Below are positions 1 to 5,018 of a stretch of DNA of 5,018 nucleotides, piece after piece. Position numbers and translations under genes: made by a program. The notes below the pieces were generated by a model that saw only the letters and a program-made list of their open reading frames with translations, had not been told where the DNA came from and made no database searches. The DNA is from Actinomycetota bacterium. Lineage in GTDB: Bacteria > Actinomycetota > Acidimicrobiia > IMCC26256 > JACDBD01. The stretch spans positions 1 to 5,018 of the forward strand of contig JACDBD010000411.1 of assembly GCA_013695115.1 (NCBI GenBank). The letters run 5' to 3'. Within the stretch, counting starts at the first letter, position 1. The number at the start of each line of letters is the position of its first letter.

Positions 1-238
1 CGGTCGAGACCACCACCGCATCCACGTCGCCGGCGACGTGGCCGGCGTCGTGGCCGATCGACGCGTCCACGCCCGAGACCCGGAGCCGCGCCATCGCGCG
101 CGACTCCTTCAGGTCGGAGCCGCTCACCCGGTGCCCGAGCTGGGCCAGCACGGTGGCGATCGCGCTCATCCCCGCGCCGCCGATGCCGACGATGTGGAGC
201 CGCTGAGGCCGGGACAAGTCGAGCCCGTTAGCGGGCAC
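1..238 (-). CDS. murC: UDP-N-acetylmuramate--L-alanine ligase, N-terminal 79 residues (runs off left edge)
   Basis: MurC is the cytoplasmic ATP-dependent ligase that joins the first stem-peptide residue, normally L-Ala, to UDP-MurNAc. Only the first 79 codons are present; the frame is open to base 1. After a 13-residue leader the protein reads [12 protein letters not shown] (residues 14-25), the glycine-rich nucleotide-binding loop that opens the Mur ligase Rossmann domain. It continues with [12 protein letters not shown], the usual second strand and loop of MurC, and ends in VDAVVVST, close to the end of the fourth strand. The ATP-binding GTHGKTT and later domains lie beyond the window. I chose the GTG at 238-236 because a strong AGGAGGT sits at 250-244 with good spacing and the leader length matches MurC of other actinobacteria. 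A TTG at 217 is possible but lacks such a site. The gene overlaps the end of murG by 11 bases, which suggests translational coupling. Identity is secure; the start is likely. Confidence 0.95.
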   Translation of the reverse strand, partial: MPANGLDLSRPQRLHIVGIGGAGMSAIATVLAQLGHRVSGSDLKESRAMARLRVSGVDASIGHDAGHVAGDVDAVVVST

Positions 239-1334
239 CCGCCACCTCCTCTACCAGGTCGGCCAGGCGGGCGGCGGCGTCGGGACGCGCCAGCGTGCGC
301 GCCGCCTTCTCCATAGCGTCGAGTCGGCCGCGGTCGGCGATGAGCTCGCTCGCCACCGCCTCGACGCGGGCGCCGTCGCACTCGTCGTCGGGCAACAGCA
401 CCGCCGCGCCCGCGTCGACCATCGAGCTCGCGTTCCGGGTCTGGTGGTCACCGGGTGCGCCGGGCAGCGGGACGAGGATCGAGGGAACACCCGCGGCCGC
501 GAGCTCGGCCACTGTCACCGCGCCGGCGCGGCAGAGCGCGAGGGTCGTCCGGGCGTAGAGGCCGTCCATGTGGTCCTCGTACGGGACCAGCTCGTAGGCG
601 AGGCGGTCACCGGGTTCACGGACAGCCGCGAGCGCGCCCGCGCACTGGTCGTAGTTGCGGGCCCCGCTGACGTGGTGCACCGCGACGTCGTCCCGATCGC
701 GCCACCGTTCGTACAGCCCGATGGCGGCCTCGTTCAGTCGCCCCGCGCCCAGGCTCCCTCCGACCACGGCGACGAGCGGCGGGGTCGAGGGCGCGCGCCG
801 GACCGCCGCGATCTCGGGGCGGATCGGGTTCCCGGTCAGGATGGAGTCGCGGAGCGGCGTGCCCGGGAGTGAGATCGCGGCGCGGGCGCCCATCCGGACC
901 GCGAGCCGGTTGGCGAGCCCCGGGGCCGCGTTCTGCTCGTGCACGACTGCCGGCACCCGCCGGAGCCGCGCCGCCACCAGACAAGGGAGCGACGCGTAGC
1001 CACCGACGCCGACGACGACCCGCGGTCGGGCGCGCCGGACGATGCGCCGGGACCGCACGAAGGCCTGCAGGTTCTCCCAGAGCGCGGCCAGGTTGGCCAG
1101 GGTGAACCGTCGCTGCAGTCCCCGACCGGGGAGGAGATCGATCGCGAAACCCGCCTCGGGCACGACGCGCGCCTCGAGCCCGCGCCGTGCGCCCACGAAG
1201 CGGATGGTGGGCACCGGATGGCCGCGCCCGACGAGCTCGTCGGCCAACGCGAGCGCGGGGTAGACGTGCCCCCCGGTCCCGCCTCCGGTCACCAGCGCGA
1301 ACACAGCCGGCCCCGCTTCCCCGTCCCCGCTCAC
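228..1334 (-). CDS. murG: UDP-GlcNAc:lipid I N-acetylglucosaminyltransferase (lipid II synthase) MurG
   Basis: MurG transfers GlcNAc from UDP-GlcNAc to lipid I on the cytoplasmic membrane face, making lipid II. The 368-residue product has the two-domain GT-B fold of family GT28. The first glycine loop, [12 protein letters not shown], is at 16-27. The second, GVGGYAS, is at 109-115, followed by [12 protein letters not shown] at 132-143 and TGNPIR at 177-182. The C-terminal domain has [10 protein letters not shown] at 192-201, [11 protein letters not shown] at 268-278 with the ribose-binding Glu at 277, and GDHQTRNA at 295-302. The third loop reads GGSLGA where E. coli has GGSQGA. The start is placed at GTG 1334-1332, which overlaps the ftsW stop as GTGA and fits the coupling seen along the cluster. 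A second in-frame GTG at 1304-1302, preceded by G-rich sequence including GGGGAAG, would give 358 residues beginning just before the first glycine loop. Both lengths are normal, so the start is uncertain by ten codons. The stop is TAA; the C-terminus overlaps murC. Confidence 0.96.
   Translation of the reverse strand: MSGDGEAGPAVFALVTGGGTGGHVYPALALADELVGRGHPVPTIRFVGARRGLEARVVPEAGFAIDLLPGRGLQRRFTLANLAALWENLQAFVRSRRIVRRARPRVVVGVGGYASLPCLVAARLRRVPAVVHEQNAAPGLANRLAVRMGARAAISLPGTPLRDSILTGNPIRPEIAAVRRAPSTPPLVAVVGGSLGAGRLNEAAIGLYERWRDRDDVAVHHVSGARNYDQCAGALAAVREPGDRLAYELVPYEDHMDGLYARTTLALCRAGAVTVAELAAAGVPSILVPLPGAPGDHQTRNASSMVDAGAAVLLPDDECDGARVEAVASELIADRGRLDAMEKAARTLARPDAAARLADLVEEVAGAR
244..250 (-). 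promoter_or_regulatory. Strong ribosome binding site for murC
   Basis: On the minus strand, AGGAGGT is followed by GGCGG and then GTG at 238-236. This is a near-perfect anti-16S match at good spacing, the best in the window. It lies inside the last codons of murG. It decides the murC start in favour of GTG 238 over TTG 217. Confidence 0.8.
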
Positions 1335-2503
1335 GACGTCCGCCGGGCGACCGAGCTCAGGAGCCCGGCGGCGGCCATCGTGAAGACCAGTGCGGAGCCG
1401 CCGAAGGACACGAACGGCAACGGGACCCCCGACACGGGGAGCAATCCGACGACACCGCCGATGTTGATCACCGCCTGGCCCACGACCCAGACGGTGATGC
1501 CGGCGGCGAGCAGCGTGCCGAACCGGTCGGGCGCCCGTAACGCGATCCGGGTGCCGAGCACGCCGAACGCCGCGAACAGCGCCACGACCAGGAGGCAGCC
1601 GAGCAGCCCGACCTCCTCCCCGATGATGGCGAAGATGAAGTCGGTGTGGGCGTTGGGCAGGAAGAGCCACTTGGACCGGCCAGCGCCGAGACCGACGCCC
1701 GTCCAGCCGCCGCTTCCGAGCGCGATCAACGACTGCGAGATCTGGTAGCCGGTGTTCCCCGGGTCTGATACGGGATTCAGGAACGACAGCATGCGAGCGC
1801 GCCGGTAGGGCTCGATCATCGCCAGCAGCGCCGCCGCGCTCACGCCGGCGCCCCCGAGGACGGCGAGATGACGGAGCCGCACCCCGCCGACGACGAGCGC
1901 GGCACCCACGATCAGCGCGAGCACGATGGTCGAGGCCATGTCGGGCTGGCGCATCACGAGCACCGCGATCAGCCCGAAGACGAGCAGGACCGGTCGGACC
2001 GCCCGGCGCCAGTCGTGTACCTCGCGGGCGCGCCGGGCGAGCACGTCGGCGCTGAAGATGAGCAGGGCGAGCTTGGCCGGTTCGGTCGGTTGGAAGCGCC
2101 ATGCGCCGCTACCGAGCCAGCGCCGTGACCCCGCGACGTACACGCCGATCCCGGGCACGAGCACCAGCACGAGCAGCGCGACGCAGACGACCAGCATCGG
2201 GATCACCCACCGGCGCCAGACGTGGTAGTCGATGCGGGCGGTGACCGCGAACACGAGCGCGCCCAGCAGCGTCCACAGCACCTGGCGCTCGAAGAAGTAC
2301 CAGGCGGACCCGTAGTTGGTGAGCGACGCCACTGACGACGCCGACAGCACCATGACCACTCCCACGACGTTGAGCACGCCCACGGTGGTCAGCAGCAGGA
2401 CGTACACCGACGGGCGCGCCTGCCCCGCCAGCGACCAGCGCCGCCAGACCAGGGCGAAGCGCCGCGCCAGCGGCGACGGCATGCGTTCGACCGCCACGCT
2501 CAT
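1331..2503 (-). CDS. ftsW: SEDS-family septal peptidoglycan glycosyltransferase FtsW
   Basis: FtsW is the polytopic SEDS protein that polymerises lipid II into septal glycan strands, working with its partner class B penicillin-binding protein FtsI. The 390-residue product has a basic cytoplasmic N-terminus of about 33 residues, then about ten hydrophobic segments. Family motifs follow in order: GSRRWLG and FQPTEPAKL at 125-155, RQPDMAST near 185-192, NTGYQISQSLIALGSGG at 250-266, and LPNAHTDFIFAIIGEE at 282-297. D288 matches the essential loop-4 aspartate (E. coli FtsW D297, from memory). The end has NIGGVVGLLPVSGVPLPFVSFGGS at 357-380 region, the conserved last-helix signature. Position within murD-ftsW-murG favours FtsW over RodA or SpoVE. 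I chose ATG 2503-2501 because it forms an ATGA overlap with the murD stop and has AGGTAA at 2513-2508; a GTG at 2527 would add eight residues. The protein ends about ten residues after the last helix, so it has no long C-terminal tail like that of mycobacterial FtsW. Confidence 0.95.
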   Translation of the reverse strand: MSVAVERMPSPLARRFALVWRRWSLAGQARPSVYVLLLTTVGVLNVVGVVMVLSASSVASLTNYGSAWYFFERQVLWTLLGALVFAVTARIDYHVWRRWVIPMLVVCVALLVLVLVPGIGVYVAGSRRWLGSGAWRFQPTEPAKLALLIFSADVLARRAREVHDWRRAVRPVLLVFGLIAVLVMRQPDMASTIVLALIVGAALVVGGVRLRHLAVLGGAGVSAAALLAMIEPYRRARMLSFLNPVSDPGNTGYQISQSLIALGSGGWTGVGLGAGRSKWLFLPNAHTDFIFAIIGEEVGLLGCLLVVALFAAFGVLGTRIALRAPDRFGTLLAAGITVWVVGQAVINIGGVVGLLPVSGVPLPFVSFGGSALVFTMAAAGLLSSVARRTS

Positions 2504-3807
2504 TCGGTTACCTGCCGTTCGAGCCACGGCCCGGGGTCGCGAGCGAGGAGTCGGGCGACCTCGCGGGCGAAGTCGTCACCGCGTGCGCCGTAGCTGTCGT
2601 ACCAGTCGAACGACGCGCACGCGGGCGAGAGGAGCACGGCGTCTCCGGGCTCGGCCTGCTCCGCCGCCCGGGTCACGGCCGAACGCATGTCGGCCGCCTC
2701 GACCACCGGGGTCACCCCCGCGAACACTCCCGCGACCTCGGCGCCGGACTCGCCGATGGCGACCACCCCGCGCAGACGCGGCGCGAGCGTCCGCAGCGCC
2801 GACAGGTCGAGGCCCTTGTTGCGACCACCGGCGATGAGCACGACCGGACCGGCCGCACCCTCGACGCCGGCCAGGGTGGCGTGAGGGTTGGTGGCCTTGG
2901 AGTCGTCGTAGTAGCGCACGCCGGCGCGCTCTCCTACCAGCTGCATCCGGTGGGGCAGACCCTCGAAACTCCGGAGCGCAGTGGCGATGCCGGCCGGGGT
3001 CCCACCGACTTCACCCGCGGCCATGGTCGCGGCGCGCGCGTTGGCGTGATCTCGGATGTCGCCGGCGCCCACGTTTGCGACGGTGAACGGCATCCGCCGG
3101 GCCGGAGCAGCCGTGGCCAGCCGGGCGACGACCGGGTCGTCGGCGTTGAAGACGAGGACGTCGTCGCCCGACTGGTGCGCGAAGACACGCGCCTTGGCGG
3201 CGGCGTAGTCGGCGAACGAGTCGTGCCAGTCGAGGTGGTCTTCGGCCAGGTTGAGCAGCACCGCCACTCGGGGCCGGAAAGCCTCGGTCGTGAACACCAG
3301 CTGGAACGACGACACCTCCGCCACGACGACCTCGCCCTTGCCAGCAGCGGCGTCGAGGAGGGGCACGCCGATGTTCCCGGCGGCGGTCGCGTCGACCCCT
3401 GAGGCGGTCAACATCGATGTGGCCAGCGTCGTGACCGTGGTCTTGCCGTTGGTGCCGGTGACCGCGACCAGTGGAGTGGAGCCGAGCCGCTCGGCCGCCA
3501 GATCGATCTCCGCCCGTACCGGGACGCCCGCGGCGCGCGCCGCCGCGATGGCGGGATGGACCGCCGGAACGCCCGGGCTGGGCACGAGCACATCCGCCGC
3601 GCCGACCAGATCGCGGAGGCCCTCGGGCGCGGGCGCCTCCACCACCGCGGCGCCTCGACTGCGCGCGTCCGCCACTCGCTCGGCGTAGGCGGCGTCACGT
3701 CCGGGTGAGTCCTCGATCACGGTGATCTGCGCGTCGAGATCACGCGCGTAGCGCACGACCGCGTCACCCGTGACGCCGAGCCCGAGCGCGAGGAAGCGTT
3801 CGTACAT
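2500..3807 (-). CDS. murD: UDP-N-acetylmuramoyl-L-alanine--D-glutamate ligase MurD
   Basis: MurD is the cytoplasmic ATP-dependent ligase that adds D-Glu to UDP-MurNAc-L-Ala, the second stem-peptide step. The 435-residue product is close to the 438 of E. coli. Domain 1 starts with the UDP-binding loop LGLGVTG (8-14). Domain 2 has the ATP P-loop GTNGKTT at 118-124 (K122), the EVSSFQL motif with E164, LNLAEDHLDWH at 185-195 with H191, and K205 in YAAAKARVF, which aligns with the carbamylated lysine (E. coli K198). Domain 3 has LPHRMQLV near 294, YDDSKATNPHAT at 310-321, GGRNKGLDLS at 337-346, and LLSPACASFDWYDSYGARGDDF near 402-423, which is the D-Glu-binding region. All catalytic residues I could check are present. 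ATG 3807-3805 shares one base with the mraY stop (TGATG) and opens directly on the first strand. An upstream in-frame start at 3873 would lie inside mraY and add 22 non-family residues, so I rejected it. The stop forms ATGA with ftsW. Confidence 0.97.
   Translation of the reverse strand: MYERFLALGLGVTGDAVVRYARDLDAQITVIEDSPGRDAAYAERVADARSRGAAVVEAPAPEGLRDLVGAADVLVPSPGVPAVHPAIAAARAAGVPVRAEIDLAAERLGSTPLVAVTGTNGKTTVTTLATSMLTASGVDATAAGNIGVPLLDAAAGKGEVVVAEVSSFQLVFTTEAFRPRVAVLLNLAEDHLDWHDSFADYAAAKARVFAHQSGDDVLVFNADDPVVARLATAAPARRMPFTVANVGAGDIRDHANARAATMAAGEVGGTPAGIATALRSFEGLPHRMQLVGERAGVRYYDDSKATNPHATLAGVEGAAGPVVLIAGGRNKGLDLSALRTLAPRLRGVVAIGESGAEVAGVFAGVTPVVEAADMRSAVTRAAEQAEPGDAVLLSPACASFDWYDSYGARGDDFAREVARLLARDPGPWLERQVTE
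2508..2513 (-). promoter_or_regulatory. Ribosome binding site for ftsW
   Basis: AGGTAA on the minus strand lies seven bases (counted from AGGT: six) before ATG 2503-2501, within the last codons of murD. It is a moderate match, and together with the ATGA overlap it supports ATG 2503 over the GTG at 2527. Confidence 0.5.
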
Positions 3808-4862
3808 CAGTCGATTGCTCCCGGGATGCGGATGAAGTCGGCGTAGAACAACCCCAGGCCGAGGGCGACGCACAGGCCTGCGAACAGCCAGAACCGCACG
3901 ATGACCGTGAACTCGTGCCAGCCCGCGACCTCGTAGTGATGGTGGATCGGGGCCATCCGCAACACCCGCCGCTTGAAGCCGCGGAATGCGACCACCTGGG
4001 CGATGACGCTGACCGTCTCGACGACGAACAAGCCGCCGAGGATCGGAAGCAGCAGGTTGGTGTTCGTCAGGAGCGCCAGGCCCGCCATCGCGCCGCCGAC
4101 CGCGAGTGACCCCGTGTCACCCATGAACAATCGCGCCGGCGCCGCGTTCCACCACAGAAACCCGGCGCACGCGCCCATCATCGCCGCGGCTACGACCGCC
4201 AAGTCGAGGGCGGGGCCGGCCTGCCCGGGCGCGAAACCGTAGGTCTCGGGGTGACGGAACTGCCAGAAGGCGATGACCACGAAGGCGGCGAACACGAGCG
4301 TCGCCGCGCCGGCGGCGAGCCCGTCCATGCCGTCGGTGATGTTCACTGCGTTCGACGTGCCGGTGACGATCAGTACCGCCCACACGAGCCACAGCCAGGT
4401 TCCCAGCTCGATGTCGAGCAGGCGGGTGAACGACAGATGGGTCGAGGTGTCGACCCAGTGCAGCGCGAGCAGCGCGAACCCGGTTCCCACGAGGAGCAGC
4501 CCGCTGGACTTGCCCCGCTTGCGCAGGCCGAGGTTCCGGCCCTTGCGCACACCGAGGTAGTCGTCAATGAAGCCCACCGCCGCCAGCCCGATCACGAGGA
4601 GCAGGAGGGTGACCCCGGTGCGGGCGAACTTGATCTGCTCGGTGCGGATATGAGCGATGAGGTAACCGACCACCGCGCTGACCACGATGATGACTCCGCC
4701 CATCGTGGGCGTGCCCGCCTTCTGGGCGTGGGGATGCGTGAACGGGCCGTCGTCCCGGATCGTCTGTCCGATGCCGCGCGCCCGCAGGATGCGAATGAGG
4801 AACGGTGTGCCGAAGACACTCAGGACGAACGCGACCGATCCCGCGAGCAGCAGCGCGATCAT
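3807..4862 (-). CDS. mraY: Phospho-N-acetylmuramoyl-pentapeptide-transferase (lipid I synthase) MraY
   Basis: MraY is the integral membrane enzyme that transfers phospho-MurNAc-pentapeptide from the UDP precursor to undecaprenyl phosphate, giving lipid I and UMP. The product has 351 residues, close to the 360 of E. coli, with about ten hydrophobic helices (roughly 1-25, 53-71, 82-99, 119-134, 155-170, 184-200, 219-238, 250-268, 270-293, 329-346). Family signatures are intact: GTPTMGG at 50-56, GFIDDY with the Asp pair D100-D101, NAVNITDGMDGLAAG at 171-185 with D177, FMGDTGSLAVGG at 246-257 with D249, and the triple histidine MAPIHHHYE at 303-311. Those aspartates and histidines are the known Mg2+/active-site positions of the family. 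The HHH motif and the murF/murD neighbours separate it from the related WecA/TagO transferases. ATG 4862-4860 overlaps the murF stop as ATGA and has GAGGGGG at 4876-4870. The stop TGA at 3809-3807 shares its last base with the murD ATG. Confidence 0.98.
   Translation of the reverse strand: MIALLLAGSVAFVLSVFGTPFLIRILRARGIGQTIRDDGPFTHPHAQKAGTPTMGGVIIVVSAVVGYLIAHIRTEQIKFARTGVTLLLLVIGLAAVGFIDDYLGVRKGRNLGLRKRGKSSGLLLVGTGFALLALHWVDTSTHLSFTRLLDIELGTWLWLVWAVLIVTGTSNAVNITDGMDGLAAGAATLVFAAFVVIAFWQFRHPETYGFAPGQAGPALDLAVVAAAMMGACAGFLWWNAAPARLFMGDTGSLAVGGAMAGLALLTNTNLLLPILGGLFVVETVSVIAQVVAFRGFKRRVLRMAPIHHHYEVAGWHEFTVIVRFWLFAGLCVALGLGLFYADFIRIPGAID
3818..3822 (-). promoter_or_regulatory. Weak ribosome binding site for murD
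   Basis: GGGAG lies ten bases before ATG 3807-3805 on the minus strand, inside the mraY C-terminal codons. The spacing is slightly long, so reinitiation after mraY through the TGATG overlap probably matters as much as this site. Confidence 0.35.
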
Positions 4863-5018
4863 GCGAACGCCCCCTCGTCCGCCAGCGCCTCGGCGACGCG
4901 CTCGAGACCAACCGCCCGACTCGCCTTGATCAGGACGGCGTCACCCGGCTCGGCCCGCGGCGCGATTGCATCCAGGGCAGCGGCGGCGTCGGCGACGTCG
5001 ACGACCTCGACGCTGCCG
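4859..5018 (-). CDS. murF: UDP-N-acetylmuramoyl-tripeptide--D-alanyl-D-alanine ligase, C-terminal 52 residues (runs off right edge)
   Basis: MurF adds D-Ala-D-Ala to the UDP-MurNAc-tripeptide, completing the pentapeptide substrate that MraY uses. Only the last 52 residues are present, too few to show the ATP-binding or catalytic domains. The visible piece contains PGDAVLIKASRAVGLERVAEAL, the C-terminal signature of MurF ('GD.VLvKgSR...E.v'), in the 'KAS' form that I recall from actinobacterial proteins in place of the enterobacterial 'KGS'. The frame ends GAFA then TGA at 4861-4859, overlapping the mraY ATG by four bases. The motif, the terminal position and the immediate mraY neighbour together make the assignment firm despite the short fragment. 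This frame is short because the gene enters from the right edge and has no start in the window. Confidence 0.9.
   Translation of the reverse strand, partial: GSVEVVDVADAAAALDAIAPRAEPGDAVLIKASRAVGLERVAEALADEGAFA
4870..4876 (-). promoter_or_regulatory. Ribosome binding site for mraY
   Basis: GAGGGGG on the minus strand lies seven bases before ATG 4862-4860, inside the last codons of murF. It supports this ATG as the mraY start. Confidence 0.5.

Noticed and set aside
939..1748. A 269-codon open frame on the plus strand, antisense to murG and ftsW
   Set aside because: It crosses the murG/ftsW junction on the opposite strand, its product is low-complexity and rich in Pro, Arg, Ala and Thr, and it matches no family I know. 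Long antisense open frames are expected in DNA of this GC content.
1335..2102. Upstream extension of the murG frame by about 256 codons inside ftsW
   Set aside because: The extension is Arg/Ala/Pro/Gly-rich shadow sequence in another frame of ftsW. Recognisable MurG begins only near 1304.
2316..2837. A 173-codon plus-strand open frame over the ftsW start and murD end
   Set aside because: Product is Arg/Pro/Thr-rich without any domain, and it lies antisense to two well-supported genes. It is a GC shadow.
2881..3402. A 173-codon plus-strand open frame antisense to murD, rich in Gly, Val and Asp
   Set aside because: The composition is the expected complement of murD codons with GC-rich third positions; no motif or upstream ribosome binding site stands out.
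3808..3873. 22-codon N-terminal extension of murD
   Set aside because: It lies inside the mraY coding end, encodes non-conserved Arg/Pro-rich residues, and ATG 3807 opens directly on the conserved UDP-binding domain.
4117..4911. Several minus- and plus-strand open frames inside mraY (for example 4564-4911 and 4117-4392)
   Set aside because: They are out-of-frame readings of the well-supported mraY gene, with Arg/His/Gly-rich products and no family resemblance.
1..5018. Search for a novel system, CRISPR array, RNA gene, insertion sequence, promoter or terminator
   Set aside because: By eye I saw no spaced repeats, no tRNA or rRNA-like sequence, no terminal inverted repeats and no hairpin followed by a T-run. 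The whole window is accounted for by overlapping dcw genes.

Overview
The window is a high-GC (about 70% G+C by eye) block of the bacterial dcw (division and cell wall) cluster, read entirely on the minus strand. Right to left, in transcription order, it holds the 3' end of murF, then complete mraY, murD, ftsW and murG, then the 5' end of murC. This is the classical murF-mraY-murD-ftsW-murG-murC order. High GC, GTG starts on murG and murC, the 'KAS' form of the MurF C-terminal motif, and MurG and FtsW sequences of actinobacterial style suggest an actinomycetote, possibly of the Acidimicrobiia. That placement is inference from family memory, not a computed phylogeny.

Layout on the minus strand: murF 5018-4859 (truncated by the right edge), mraY 4862-3809/3807, murD 3807-2500, ftsW 2503-1331, murG 1334-228, murC 238-1 (truncated by the left edge). 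All five junctions overlap: ATGA (4859-4862), TGATG sharing one base (3807), ATGA (2500-2503), GTGA (1331-1334) and an 11-base overlap (228-238). There is no intergenic DNA, and I saw no promoter, terminator, RNA gene, repeat, mobile element or CRISPR array. The genes are probably cotranscribed and translationally coupled from a promoter beyond the right edge.

Together the products run the middle of peptidoglycan synthesis. MurC and MurD add the first two stem-peptide residues to UDP-MurNAc, and MurF adds the terminal dipeptide. MraY moves phospho-MurNAc-pentapeptide onto undecaprenyl phosphate (lipid I), MurG adds GlcNAc (lipid II), and FtsW is the SEDS glycan polymerase of the division septum. 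Every complete gene has normal family length and keeps the catalytic motifs I could check.

I found no undescribed system. The points for a second look are modest: the fully overlapping gene chain, an ambiguous murG start, a Gln-to-Leu change in a MurG glycine-rich loop, an unusually strong ribosome binding site at murC, and FtsW without a long C-terminal tail. The long open frames on the plus strand and inside ftsW are GC-rich shadows.
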